In this document: piece after piece, positions 45,548 through 54,067 of the stretch
Layout: every line of letters starts with the position of its first letter
Numbering within the stretch: the first letter of the stretch is position 1
Assembly (NCBI RefSeq): GCF_027789125.1
Contig: NZ_JAQFVF010000026.1
Location: forward strand, 124,001 to 188,000
Length of the DNA: 64,000 bases
DNA from: Paenibacillus aestuarii
Lineage (GTDB): Bacteria > Bacillota > Bacilli > Paenibacillales > NBRC-103111
Direction of reading: 5' to 3'
Position numbers and translations under genes: made by a program
The notes under the pieces: model-generated
What the model saw: the letters and a program-made list of their open reading frames with translations, nothing else
Databases searched by the model: none
Told to the model about the DNA's origin: nothing

Positions 45548-46888
45548 ATGGGAACGAAAAGACAACTGAAGCTGGGAGCTATTCTTCACGGTGTTGGCGG
45601 GAACATATCCGGATGGAGGCATCCCGATGCTATTACAGATGCGAGCGTGAACTTTGAACTCTATAAAAAATGGACACTAAAAGCGGAGGAAGGCAAGTTT
45701 GATTTCGTCTTCATCGCCGACGGATTGTATATTACTGAGAAATCGATTCCTCATTTCCTGAATCGTTTCGAACCGATCACCATTCTCAGCGCGCTTGCAG
45801 GCATCAGCTCGAAAATCGGTTTGGTAGGCACGTTATCGACATCGTACAGCGAACCGTTTACGGTGTCCCGACAATTCGGATCGCTGGATATGATCAGCGG
45901 AGGAAGAGCCGGCTGGAACGTGGTGACTTCCCCGCTTGAAGGTTCAGCGCTCAATTACGGCAAAACGGAACAGCAGCATCCGACGCATTCGGAGCGTTAC
46001 AAGATCGCCAATGAATATTTGAAGGTTGCGACAGGACTGTGGGACTCCTGGGAGGATGATGCGTTTGTCCGCAACAAAGAGACCGGCGTCTTCTTCGATC
46101 GCGAGAAAATGCATACGCTCAATTTCTCCGGAGACTACTTCTCCGTAAAAGGGCCGCTGAACATTGCGAGATCCAAGCAGGGGCAGCCTGTTATTTTCCA
46201 GGCGGGCGCCTCCGAATCGGGTAAGCATTTCGCTGCCAAATGGGCGAATGCCATTTTTACCGGCCAAGAGACGGTGGAGGAGGCGAAACAGTATTACGAC
46301 AACGTGAAAAAGCGTGCTTCAGCGTTCGGCAGGAAGCCAGAAGAAATCGTGATTATGCCGGGAATTGGCCCGATTATCGGTAGGACGGTCGAGGAAGCTG
46401 AACGCAAATACGAAGAAATCGCCAATCTGGTATCGATAGATAAAGCTTTGGACTTTTTGGGTAGGTTCTATGAGCATCATGACTTCTCCCAGTATGCGCT
46501 TGATGAACCGTTCCCGGATCTTGGAGATTTGGGCAAAAACAGCTTCCAAAGCGCGACAGACCGCATGAAGGCGTGGGCAAAAGCTGAACAACTGACCTTG
46601 CGGCAGGTGGCCTTGCGTGTCGCTACACCGAAGCCTTCCTTCATCGGAACGCCGGAGTCGGTCGCTGACAAGCTGCAGAACTGGTTTGAGGCTGGCGCCG
46701 CAGACGGCTTTATTGTAGGCTCCGCCACGCCAAAGGGCTTGGAGGAATTCGTCGACCAAGTGGTGCCGATTTTGCAGCAGCGCGGACTGTTTCGTGAGGA
46801 GTATGAAGCGGATACGCTGCGTGGCAACTTGGGATTGCCGTTTCCTGAAAACCGTAACGCCAAAGGAGAACAATATATTTTACAATAA
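45548..46888 (+). CDS. Flavin-dependent monooxygenase, NtaA/YtnJ family (paralogue 3)
   Basis: This protein of about 446 residues is closely related to the gene at 29994, sharing [38 protein letters not shown] and [13 protein letters not shown] blocks. It differs by a short insertion ([11 protein letters not shown]) after the first of these. The ATG at 45548 follows AGGGGAAAGAG. It is the last gene of the island. It probably oxidatively cleaves the C-S bond of an N-acylated S-substituted cysteine. Confidence 0.9.
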   Translation: MGTKRQLKLGAILHGVGGNISGWRHPDAITDASVNFELYKKWTLKAEEGKFDFVFIADGLYITEKSIPHFLNRFEPITILSALAGISSKIGLVGTLSTSYSEPFTVSRQFGSLDMISGGRAGWNVVTSPLEGSALNYGKTEQQHPTHSERYKIANEYLKVATGLWDSWEDDAFVRNKETGVFFDREKMHTLNFSGDYFSVKGPLNIARSKQGQPVIFQAGASESGKHFAAKWANAIFTGQETVEEAKQYYDNVKKRASAFGRKPEEIVIMPGIGPIIGRTVEEAERKYEEIANLVSIDKALDFLGRFYEHHDFSQYALDEPFPDLGDLGKNSFQSATDRMKAWAKAEQLTLRQVALRVATPKPSFIGTPESVADKLQNWFEAGAADGFIVGSATPKGLEEFVDQVVPILQQRGLFREEYEADTLRGNLGLPFPENRNAKGEQYILQ

Positions 46889-46903
46889 GTGGAATGGATG
46901 TCG

Positions 46904-46934
46904 AAGCTCACGGCTGCGTGCCGGGGCTTTTTTT
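46904..46934 (+). terminator. Terminator at the end of the salvage island
   Basis: AAGCTCACGGC (46904-46914) pairs with GCCGGGGCTT (46919-46928), with one bulged A, and a T7 run follows. Confidence 0.85.
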
Positions 46935-47041
46935 ATTGCGTTTAAGTAAATTTGTACCCTAGCGATTCTATCGACATGAAGTGACTTACGTCTCCCATAG
47001 CGTTCGTTAGAATAGATGTAACGAACCTAAAAAGGAGGCCT

Positions 47042-48625
47042 ATGACATTGAAGACTTATGATGTCATTATGATTGGAAGCGGCCACAATGCGTTAATTGC
47101 CGCCGCCTATTTGACTAGAGCCGGCCGCAGCGTACTCGTGCTGGAGAAAAACGATCGTCCCGGCGGCTTCCTGCGCACCGAAGAACTCACCCTTCCGGGC
47201 TTTAAGCACGACGTGTATGCGGCAGCCCACCCGCTGCTGCTGACGGGACCCGCTTATGCAGATTTTCGGGAAGCGCTTGAAGCGCGCGGGCTCCGTTACA
47301 TCAATACAGAGCTTCCGACCGGTGTTTCCATGGAGGATGGCCGAACCGGGGTGTTTTCCCGTTCGATGGAGGATCTAGTCGCAGAAGCGGAGCGGTTGGC
47401 ACCTGGGGACGGCGCCGTCCTGGCGCGTATGTTTGAAACACTCACTCCTTATGCAGGCGACGTATTTTCCCTCTTTAATTTGGACCTCTCCAGCCCCCAA
47501 GCCTCGGAAATCATTCATCAACTTCTTCACACCAAAGGCCGGTCGGGATACTCGGATTTTGCTGCTTCTATCTTTACGACCGCACGCAATGTGGTCAGCT
47601 CCTTTCAATCCACTGCGCTTCGCGCGATGCTGGCGTCGTGGGTCACTCATCTAGGTCGTACGCCTGACGAGGTCGGAAGCGGCATCTGGGTCCCGCTTAC
47701 CGCCATGGCTTTGATGGGCGGCGGCATGCCCATCCCTGAGGGCGGCAGCGAGAAGCTTGTGGAAGCTCTTGTGCAGCTGATCCAAGACCAGGGCGGTACC
47801 ATTCGCACCGGCGTGTTAGCGCAGCGCATTATGGTCAAGAACGGCCGTGCTGTTGGCGTGCGGACATCAGACGGCGAGGAATACCAGGCGGCATCGGCGG
47901 TCGTTGCTTCGACGGGACCTGACCAGCTGTACCTCTCGTTACTCGCCGACGCTGAAGTCAGCCCTCCGCTGCGCGCGCAAGCGAAGCAGTTCCGCTACGG
48001 GCGTGGCTGCGTGCAGATCCATCTTGCGCTCAGCGAGCCTCCGCGTTGGCCGGATGCGCGGTTTAACAAGGTCGGCCAGCCGCATTTGACGGATGGACTC
48101 GATGGGTTCACGCAGGCGATTGCCCAAGGTATGGCGGATTTGCTCCCGGCGAAGCCGACTTTTACGGTCGATTGCTCGACGAATCTCGATCCGACCCGTG
48201 CGCCGGCGGGCAAGGCGATCATGCGCGTTCAAGTGCTGGAAGTGCCCTGCCGTCCACGAGGCGATGCTGCTAATCAAATCGACGTCGGCGACGGCACTTG
48301 GACTCCGGAGCTCACCGAGCGATTCGTCGAGCGTGTGCTGAACATCGTCGGCAAGCATATCCCTAACATTCCGAATGCGGTTATCGGTCACGCGGTTGTG
48401 ACGCCAGATACGATTGCGCGCTATAACCCGAACTCGGGCCCTGGTGATCCGTACGGCGGTTCGCATGATTTGGCGCAAAGCTATCTGTTCCGCCCGCTGC
48501 CGGCGCAGCCGAGCCATCAGACGGAAGTGCCGAACTTGTTCATGCTTGGGGCTGCTACATGGCCGGGGCATGGAATTAACGGCGGATCCGGCTATATCGT
48601 CGCCCAAAAGCTGCTGTCTCAATAG
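47042..48625 (+). CDS. Phytoene-desaturase-like FAD oxidoreductase
   Basis: This 527-residue flavoprotein has the N-terminal FAD motif MIGSGHNALIAAAYLTRAGRS with the following VLEKNDRPGG, and the C-terminal FMLGAATWPGHGINGGSGY typical of CrtI-like desaturases and oxidases. The family is broad (carotenoid desaturases, amino-acid and alcohol oxidases). No carotenoid genes are nearby. AAGGAGG lies directly before the ATG. It is monocistronic, convergent with the GMC gene. Function is not assignable beyond a redox enzyme. Confidence 0.82.
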   Translation: MTLKTYDVIMIGSGHNALIAAAYLTRAGRSVLVLEKNDRPGGFLRTEELTLPGFKHDVYAAAHPLLLTGPAYADFREALEARGLRYINTELPTGVSMEDGRTGVFSRSMEDLVAEAERLAPGDGAVLARMFETLTPYAGDVFSLFNLDLSSPQASEIIHQLLHTKGRSGYSDFAASIFTTARNVVSSFQSTALRAMLASWVTHLGRTPDEVGSGIWVPLTAMALMGGGMPIPEGGSEKLVEALVQLIQDQGGTIRTGVLAQRIMVKNGRAVGVRTSDGEEYQAASAVVASTGPDQLYLSLLADAEVSPPLRAQAKQFRYGRGCVQIHLALSEPPRWPDARFNKVGQPHLTDGLDGFTQAIAQGMADLLPAKPTFTVDCSTNLDPTRAPAGKAIMRVQVLEVPCRPRGDAANQIDVGDGTWTPELTERFVERVLNIVGKHIPNIPNAVIGHAVVTPDTIARYNPNSGPGDPYGGSHDLAQSYLFRPLPAQPSHQTEVPNLFMLGAATWPGHGINGGSGYIVAQKLLSQ

Positions 48626-48694
48626 AGGCAGCGCGTAAGCAAACAAAAGATGGGCCACGTTTGGCACTATTATGTGGATTAGCAGGAGAAAGGC

Positions 48695-48737
48695 AGCTGA
48701 CCGGCCAGCTCATGGGCTGCCCGGTCAGCTTTCTTTT
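48695..48737. terminator. Bidirectional terminator between convergent genes
   Basis: AGCTGACCGG (48695-48704) and CCGGTCAGCT (48721-48730) form a perfect stem with an inner CAGC/GCTG pair. TTCTTTTG follows on plus, and CCTTTCTCC on minus. Confidence 0.85.
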
Positions 48738-48749
48738 GTAGCTTAGCAG

Positions 48750-50885
48750 CTACGCTTGTTTCACGAGATTTTCTGCCGTGCGGAAAGCCAAGGCTAGAAT
48801 TGTCAGCACAGGATTCACCCCGCCATTCGTCACGTGCACAGAGCCGTCGCTCACCCAAAGATTGTCGTAGCCGTGAATGCGGCCCGTGGGATCGGTGACG
48901 GATGTCGCAGGATCGTCTCCCATGCGGAGGGTCCCGGCCTGATGCTGCCCTGCGCTGAGCCCGCCCCCCGGCACAGTGCGCCATACCCGGGTTGCACCGG
49001 CGGCCCAGAGCCAAGCCTCGCCTTGCTCAGCGAGCATGGCGGCGGCTCGCAAGGACTCGGGATGGACGCCGCCCGAGAGCTGCGCCACAGGGAGGCCGAA
49101 GCGGTCCTTAACCTTCGGCGAGAGCCGTACTCTGGATTCGGGATTTGGAATATCCTGGATAGGACCTTGAATATGACTGGTGCGCAGGTAGCTATCGCGC
49201 ATCATCGCTTTGCCTGCGCTCCCCCACCTGTCGGCATCCGGCGCAAGCGCCCGGTTCCAATGAATAAGCGGGAGCCTTGTAAATTCGTTGGCGAGCATCC
49301 CGCCTCCGATAATGCCGCCTCCATTCCCATGGGCAAATTGGAAGGAGGCAATGCTCACCCCTGGTCCAAGGCCGTCCTGCACCGGCTCATCAAAGAGACC
49401 GTAGGCGCCCGAATAGACGTGCCCCTGAAGATGCCTGCCGACCTGCCCGTGCCGATTGCCTATCCCTTGCGGCTCGGCGTCGCTTGCCGAATTGAGCAGC
49501 AAGCGTGCACTTTCGATCGCTCCGGCTGCGACCACGACGTGTCCGGAACGGATTTGACGGCGTTGTTGGGGCGAGCCGGGCGCCTCCTGCACAAGCCGAA
49601 CGCCTGTGGCGGTCTTGCCGCCTTCGGTATCGATGCGCTCCACGATGGCATTGCAAATCAGATCGCAATTGCCGGTCTTGATCGCCCGCAATAACATCGT
49701 ATTGTGGCCGCCATTCTTGCTGTTGGTCGGACACGCGAAGCCGACGCACTGGCCGCAGCGTCCGCAGGCCGGGCGGCCGTCGCGTTCGACCGAGTTGATG
49801 AGCAGCGGCACCGGCCCCGCGTTCCAACCCAATTTGGCTGCAGCCTGAGCCAAACGCTCGGCTTCCAGCGTTCTCGGCATCGCTGGCATTGGATAAGGGC
49901 GACGCCGGGCGCCTCGTCCGGGATGGGCATCCCCGTCGCCGGAGACGCCGACTTCCCACTCCGCCCGCTCGTAATACGGCTCGAGATCTTCGTAACGGAT
50001 GGGCCAATCACGGAGTGAACTGCCATCTGGAATCCCATAGCGAGTCGCCATCCGAAAATCGTCCGCATGAAACCGCCATGCTTGCGCACCGTAGACGCGT
50101 GTGCCGCCGCCGACTGTCATTGCGTTATTATGGTAATCGCCCTCAAAAGGGGCCGTAATCCGCTCTTCTCCGTTGGCCAATAGAACCGTACGAGGATTTC
50201 CCGTAAGCTCAGGCCCCGTGTTATGGCCGTACTTGCTAAAACGATGATTGCGCACATGATCGCTGCCGACTTCGTGGTATCGGAGCCAATTTCCGCGCTC
50301 AACCACGAGTACGCGTTGTCCCGATTCGGCCAGTACTGCCGCAGCTACCGAGCCGCCGGCTCCAGCTCCGATAACGATCGCATCGTACCGGTCCTTGAGC
50401 TGATCGAGGTTCATCTGCGGCAAATCGCTCTCCAGGACCGGTTCTTCTTGGCCGGAGCCTGGAACGGGGCCGGGACGAAAACCGACCATGTCCCACGACT
50501 TCCCCTCGGGATTCCCGCCGGCACCTGGGCTGCCGTAATAACCCTCAACAACCAGACTCAACAGCGTGGAAAAAAACAACTGCTGTGAAACGGCGGTAAA
50601 TCCGCTAAGACGTTCATGTTCCGCGTCGCGTAACAATGTATCTTGCTCGTCAGTGGACAGTGCTGCAAATGGTTGATCATAGCGGGCCCTCGCCGCTGCA
50701 TCCAGCGCAAGAAGTCCTGGTTCAATCCATTCAACCCAGGTATTGATATCCTCGCCGGCGCGACGTTCCAGGTAGGTCAAGACGCCATTCGCGCTTGCCG
50801 ATGGCCAAGCGTCCCCCGGAATCATCCGATCGACGACCGCCTCCAAGATCGCCTGCACCTTGCTCGAATCCAAACTCATCCTCAT
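48750..50885 (-). CDS. GMC oxidoreductase with fused gluconate-2-dehydrogenase subunit-3 domain
   Basis: This 711-residue protein has an N-terminal ~150-residue helical domain (AVVDRMIPGDAWPSA) of the gluconate 2-dehydrogenase subunit 3 type, fused to a GMC flavodehydrogenase. FAD motif AIVIGAGAGGSVAAAVLAE lies at residues 169-187. A cysteine cluster C374, C377, C380, C385 (CGRCGQCVGFAC) resembles the 3Fe-4S-type sites of bacterial FAD-dependent sugar dehydrogenases. The catalytic His lies near SDGSVHVTNGGVNP. Such enzymes oxidise sugars or alcohols, passing electrons to a cytochrome or quinone. There is no Tat signal at the N-terminus, so localisation is uncertain. A cre-like site lies upstream. 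Confidence 0.87.
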   Translation of the reverse strand: MRMSLDSSKVQAILEAVVDRMIPGDAWPSASANGVLTYLERRAGEDINTWVEWIEPGLLALDAAARARYDQPFAALSTDEQDTLLRDAEHERLSGFTAVSQQLFFSTLLSLVVEGYYGSPGAGGNPEGKSWDMVGFRPGPVPGSGQEEPVLESDLPQMNLDQLKDRYDAIVIGAGAGGSVAAAVLAESGQRVLVVERGNWLRYHEVGSDHVRNHRFSKYGHNTGPELTGNPRTVLLANGEERITAPFEGDYHNNAMTVGGGTRVYGAQAWRFHADDFRMATRYGIPDGSSLRDWPIRYEDLEPYYERAEWEVGVSGDGDAHPGRGARRRPYPMPAMPRTLEAERLAQAAAKLGWNAGPVPLLINSVERDGRPACGRCGQCVGFACPTNSKNGGHNTMLLRAIKTGNCDLICNAIVERIDTEGGKTATGVRLVQEAPGSPQQRRQIRSGHVVVAAGAIESARLLLNSASDAEPQGIGNRHGQVGRHLQGHVYSGAYGLFDEPVQDGLGPGVSIASFQFAHGNGGGIIGGGMLANEFTRLPLIHWNRALAPDADRWGSAGKAMMRDSYLRTSHIQGPIQDIPNPESRVRLSPKVKDRFGLPVAQLSGGVHPESLRAAAMLAEQGEAWLWAAGATRVWRTVPGGGLSAGQHQAGTLRMGDDPATSVTDPTGRIHGYDNLWVSDGSVHVTNGGVNPVLTILALAFRTAENLVKQA

Positions 50886-50937
50886 AAACCATCTCTCCTT
50901 TAACTTTCTCGATCGTCCCTGTGCATAAGGTGAAAGT

Positions 50938-50951
50938 TTAAAGCGCTTACA
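50938..50951 (-). promoter_or_regulatory. cre-like (CcpA) site upstream of the GMC gene
   Basis: TTAAAGCGCTTACA at 50938-50951 matches the catabolite responsive element consensus TGWAARCGYTWNCW except at the second base. It lies about 53 bases upstream of the GMC start codon (50885). The remainder of the 315-base gap 50886-51200 is AT-rich and shows no other clear feature. Confidence 0.6.
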
Positions 50952-51200
50952 CTTCGTTGGTGATCTCGCCGCAATTGTTATCAGGGGATGTAGGACTTAC
51001 AGACTTCCAAGATTTAGTGTAACACCTGCAGTGGGTTTTCAGCTAGATAAAAACGTAGCCGGGCATATGTAGCGGTCTGTTTGTAATGGGGAATTTTGGT
51101 TAATTTAATTTTATCCGTGTTCATTCATATCATTCAGTTATAAGATTAAACGAAACGCACCGAAATTAAAATTGTCTATAACCAGGAGCTGTCAACGAAT

Positions 51201-51686
51201 ATGTTTACTATCCGCCCAGTAACCGAGCAGGATGTCCCCTTTTTATGGGAAATGTTGTATGAATCTTTATATGTGCCCGATGGCCAGGCCCCGATTAGCA
51301 GAAACATGATTTTAGAACCTTTTTTATCTAAGTATGTAGAAGGCTGGGGGAGGAATGGGGATCTAGGTTTCGTTGCAGTGAATAAGGAAGGTCACTCTGT
51401 CGGTTCTATTACAGCTCGTTACTATAGTGAAGAAAATAAAGGTTTCGGTTATGTCCGTGATGATATTCCGGAACTTGGCATGGCATTAAGGGCTGACTAT
51501 CGTGGAAAAGGTATTGGAAAAGCATTGATGATAGCGCTTATCCATGAGCTGAAAGCTAACGGCGTGGAGGGAGTCTCATTGAGCGTAGATCCGGGTAATT
51601 TGCCGGCAGCCCGATTGTATCGAAGCTTCGGATTTCAAGAGGTTGGCGTGGTGGGCACATCGGTCACAATGGTTGCCTATCTGTAA
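51201..51686 (+). CDS. GNAT-family acetyltransferase
   Basis: This 161-residue GNAT protein has the binding loop MALRADYRGKGIGKALMIALIHELKANGV and LPAARLYRSFGFQEVGVVG. RBS AGGAG lies ten bases before the ATG. The codon usage is visibly more AT-rich than in the island to the left. It is monocistronic with its own terminator. The substrate is unknown. Confidence 0.82.
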   Translation: MFTIRPVTEQDVPFLWEMLYESLYVPDGQAPISRNMILEPFLSKYVEGWGRNGDLGFVAVNKEGHSVGSITARYYSEENKGFGYVRDDIPELGMALRADYRGKGIGKALMIALIHELKANGVEGVSLSVDPGNLPAARLYRSFGFQEVGVVGTSVTMVAYL

Positions 51687-51692
51687 AACGTA

Positions 51693-51726
51693 GACGCTCA
51701 GCCTGTGGCTGAGGGTCTTTTTTTGT
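51693..51726 (+). terminator. Rho-independent terminator
   Basis: GACGCTCAGCC (51693-51703) pairs with GGCTGAGGGTC (51707-51717), with one mismatch, and a T-run follows from 51718. Confidence 0.88.
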
Positions 51727-51874
51727 TCCCAGCGCTAACAGCAAAAACAAAAAACACCACATCAATGGTGGCGTTATCGCTTGAAAACATCATTTAAGTA
51801 AGGGGGGCTGTTTCCAGCTCCTTACGGTATTATTATAGATGGCTGGAATTATCGAACCTTAAGGGGAATGATGG

Positions 51875-52456
51875 ATGTCAACCTACATTTATTTTGTTCG
51901 GCATGGGATTGCCCCTTTTTCAGTTGAGCTTGAATCAACAGCACGTGGCGCAAGTCTCAATGATCAAGGCCAAGCTGATGCCAAGAAAGTCGCTGAGTTA
52001 TTGTGCTGCGAAGCCATTGATGTCATCATTTCTAGTTCCTATCATCGAGCCAAAGAAACGGTCACTCCGCTAGCAGAATTATTACAGAAAGAAATTATCC
52101 CATACGACGAACTGGTGGAACGATCAATTGCCACCTTGAAACATCCGGTACCGGATGAACAATTGCGAATGGCTATTGAAAAATCGTTTGCAGATATTGA
52201 TTTTTGTATGCCCGAAGGTGAGACAACAAGGCAAGCTCAAGAGCGAGCTATACCGATTATTATGAAATTATTGGATGACTATGAAGACAAGAGAATCGTT
52301 ATTGGTACGCATGGGAATATCATGACGATTATATTGAATTATTTTGACTCTGCCTATGGATTTGAATTTTGGCAGCAAACAAGCAAACCTGATATTTATA
52401 AACTTGAATTTGTAGATAAGAAATTAGCGTCTGTAGAGCGACTATGGAAATGCTAA
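51875..52456 (+). CDS. Histidine phosphatase superfamily protein
   Basis: This 193-residue phosphoglycerate-mutase-like phosphatase has the RHG motif FVRHGIAP near the N-terminus (catalytic His 10), a second arginine in SSYHRAKETVTPL, and the late catalytic His in VIGTHGNIMTII. The substrate may be a small phosphorylated metabolite; nothing nearby narrows it. The ATG follows AAGGGGA by eight bases. Confidence 0.87.
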   Translation: MSTYIYFVRHGIAPFSVELESTARGASLNDQGQADAKKVAELLCCEAIDVIISSSYHRAKETVTPLAELLQKEIIPYDELVERSIATLKHPVPDEQLRMAIEKSFADIDFCMPEGETTRQAQERAIPIIMKLLDDYEDKRIVIGTHGNIMTIILNYFDSAYGFEFWQQTSKPDIYKLEFVDKKLASVERLWKC

Positions 52457-52510
52457 AGGCGAAAAACGAAAGATCAAATATTTATTTCTATCTTTATCTG
52501 AAGTAAAATG

Positions 52511-52541
52511 GTTTATAAACGAACAGTTTACAAATGAACTA
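52511..52541 (+). promoter_or_regulatory. Probable MarR autoregulatory operator
   Basis: The perfect palindrome GTTTATAAAC (52511-52520) and the nearby AGTTTACAAATGAACT (52525-52540, interrupted repeat AGTT/AACT) lie just upstream of the marR-like gene, where MarR proteins typically bind. Confidence 0.5.
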
Positions 52542-52562
52542 TTTTGCGGAGGAGTGCCCTGA

Positions 52563-53027
52563 ATGGAACTGAATTTCAACGATCCCAAAGTTAAACGAGT
52601 ACAGGAAGTGTACCAGTCCTTATGGGCGATTAACAAGACAACAGCTAAATTTACTAGCAAGAATGCGGAGAGTTTTGGGCTGACATTGCAACAATTATCG
52701 ATCTTGAATACGTTATTCGCATTTCCTGAATTAACGCAACAAGAGTTGGCGGAAAGGCTTGTCTCATCCAAGAGTACGATAAGTGTTGGTGTTGATAAAT
52801 TGGTGAAGATGGGTTTAATTGAAAGGAACTATTCTGAGAAAGATCGAAGAGAAGTGCAGGTAAGTTTAACGGTTAAAGGAGAAGAAGTGTCGAAGCGTTC
52901 AAGCAAGCGTTCAATCTCTTACAAAGCCATGCTATACGCATTAGAAAAAATGTCTGATGACGATATTCAAGCTTTGCTTCGAATTCAGAGGGAGTTATTA
53001 GATAGGTTGGTGGAGAGTGGGTATTGA
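52563..53027 (+). CDS. MarR-family transcriptional regulator
   Basis: This 154-residue winged-helix regulator has the MarR recognition region LTQQELAERLVSSKSTISVGVDKLVKMGLIERNYSEKDRREVQVSLTVKG (beginning about residue 60), with the conserved DRR wing. RBS GGAGGAG precedes the ATG. It is followed by a kinase-like gene, the only candidate co-transcribed target. Ligands of MarR proteins are often phenolics or oxidants. Confidence 0.88.
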   Translation: MELNFNDPKVKRVQEVYQSLWAINKTTAKFTSKNAESFGLTLQQLSILNTLFAFPELTQQELAERLVSSKSTISVGVDKLVKMGLIERNYSEKDRREVQVSLTVKGEEVSKRSSKRSISYKAMLYALEKMSDDDIQALLRIQRELLDRLVESGY

Positions 53028-53081
53028 CTAAATTACCTCTGAGCCTGCAGGCAATGATGTATGGGGAATAGGAGGAAGCAG

Positions 53082-53960
53082 ATGCACAATCCAATCGTTA
53101 CAATCGATGATGTAACATTCGTGCTCCAAGAAGATCATGATTTTGGCTGGCTTTCGAAAATAGGGCGAGTATTTGATGTCTTTGCCCAGCAGGATTCCGG
53201 CAATATTAGCTTTGGCATTGAGAACAATAACGGTAAATTTTTCATCAAATATGCAGGTGCCAGAGGTACAGCTTTCACAGGCGATCCTCAAGAAGCCATT
53301 CATCATTTGCAAAACGCTATGCCCCTTTATAGTGAACTAAGCCACCCCTCTTTAATTCAACTTGTCGATCATTACGAAGTTGGCTCTGGTTATGCCGCAG
53401 TGTTTGAATGGTTTGACGGCGAAACGCTGCACCCCCATTGGTCGTTTCCGCCTCCGGCGAAATACCGAGACCCGAGATCTCCATTTTATAGGTATAAACA
53501 TTTGTTCGTGGCCAAGAGGTTACTTTCGCTGGATCGCATTTTTACTTTTCATGAATTTGTAGAGAAAAAAGGTTTTGTTGCCATTGACTTTTATGATGGA
53601 AGTCTGCTGTACGATTTCTCCAAAAATGAGACAAAAATATGTGATATTGATCTCTATCAAAGAAGACCTTATGTCAATACAATGGGAAGAATGTGGGGCT
53701 CTTCACGCTTTATGTCTCCTGAAGAATTCTTGCTAGGTGCTGAAATCGACGGTTGTACCAACGTTTTTAACATGGGCGCATTGGCGTTTGCTGTGCTTGG
53801 TGGAGAGCTTGACCGTTCGTTTGAACATTGGGAAGCAGGAGAGGAACTTTACGAGATCGCTTTAAAATCCGTTGATCCGGATAGAGGGAATCGATATGGC
53901 ACAGTGTTGGAGTTTAAGGCGGCTTGGGATTTGGCGGTTATAGATTATATGAATAGGTAA
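53082..53960 (+). CDS. Protein-kinase-fold protein with non-canonical active site
   Basis: This protein of about 292 residues has a protein-kinase-like fold. GKFFIKYAGARG carries the ATP-binding lysine, and an AVFEWFDGETLHP hinge follows. The catalytic loop reads VAIDFYDGSLLYDF in place of HRDxKxxN, and the metal-binding DFG is CDIDLY. A MSPEEFLLGAEIDGCTNVFNMGALAF segment matches the APE/subdomain IX region. It is related to small Bacillus kinases of unknown role. The start at 53082 follows AGGAGG; an earlier in-frame ATG at 53061 does not. It may be active despite the loop changes. Confidence 0.75.
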   Translation: MHNPIVTIDDVTFVLQEDHDFGWLSKIGRVFDVFAQQDSGNISFGIENNNGKFFIKYAGARGTAFTGDPQEAIHHLQNAMPLYSELSHPSLIQLVDHYEVGSGYAAVFEWFDGETLHPHWSFPPPAKYRDPRSPFYRYKHLFVAKRLLSLDRIFTFHEFVEKKGFVAIDFYDGSLLYDFSKNETKICDIDLYQRRPYVNTMGRMWGSSRFMSPEEFLLGAEIDGCTNVFNMGALAFAVLGGELDRSFEHWEAGEELYEIALKSVDPDRGNRYGTVLEFKAAWDLAVIDYMNR

Positions 53961-53990
53961 AGGCGAGTTCCTCTCAGCCGACAAACAAAA

Positions 53991-54058
53991 AAACACCTTT
54001 CACCTGGCCAACAAAGTGAGCCTAAGCCCACTCGCCACAATGAAAGGTGTTTATTTTC
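53991..54058. terminator. Bidirectional terminator
   Basis: AAACACCTTTCA (53991-54002) is complementary to TGAAAGGTGTTT (54041-54052), with A-rich and T-rich flanks. A smaller AGTGAG/CTC stem lies in the loop. It separates the convergent kinase-like and MFS genes. Confidence 0.88.
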
Positions 54059-54067
54059 ATTTTATTT

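Noticed and set aside
48834..49694. 286-codon plus-strand open frame
   Set aside because: It is a shadow of the high-GC GMC dehydrogenase gene on the minus strand.
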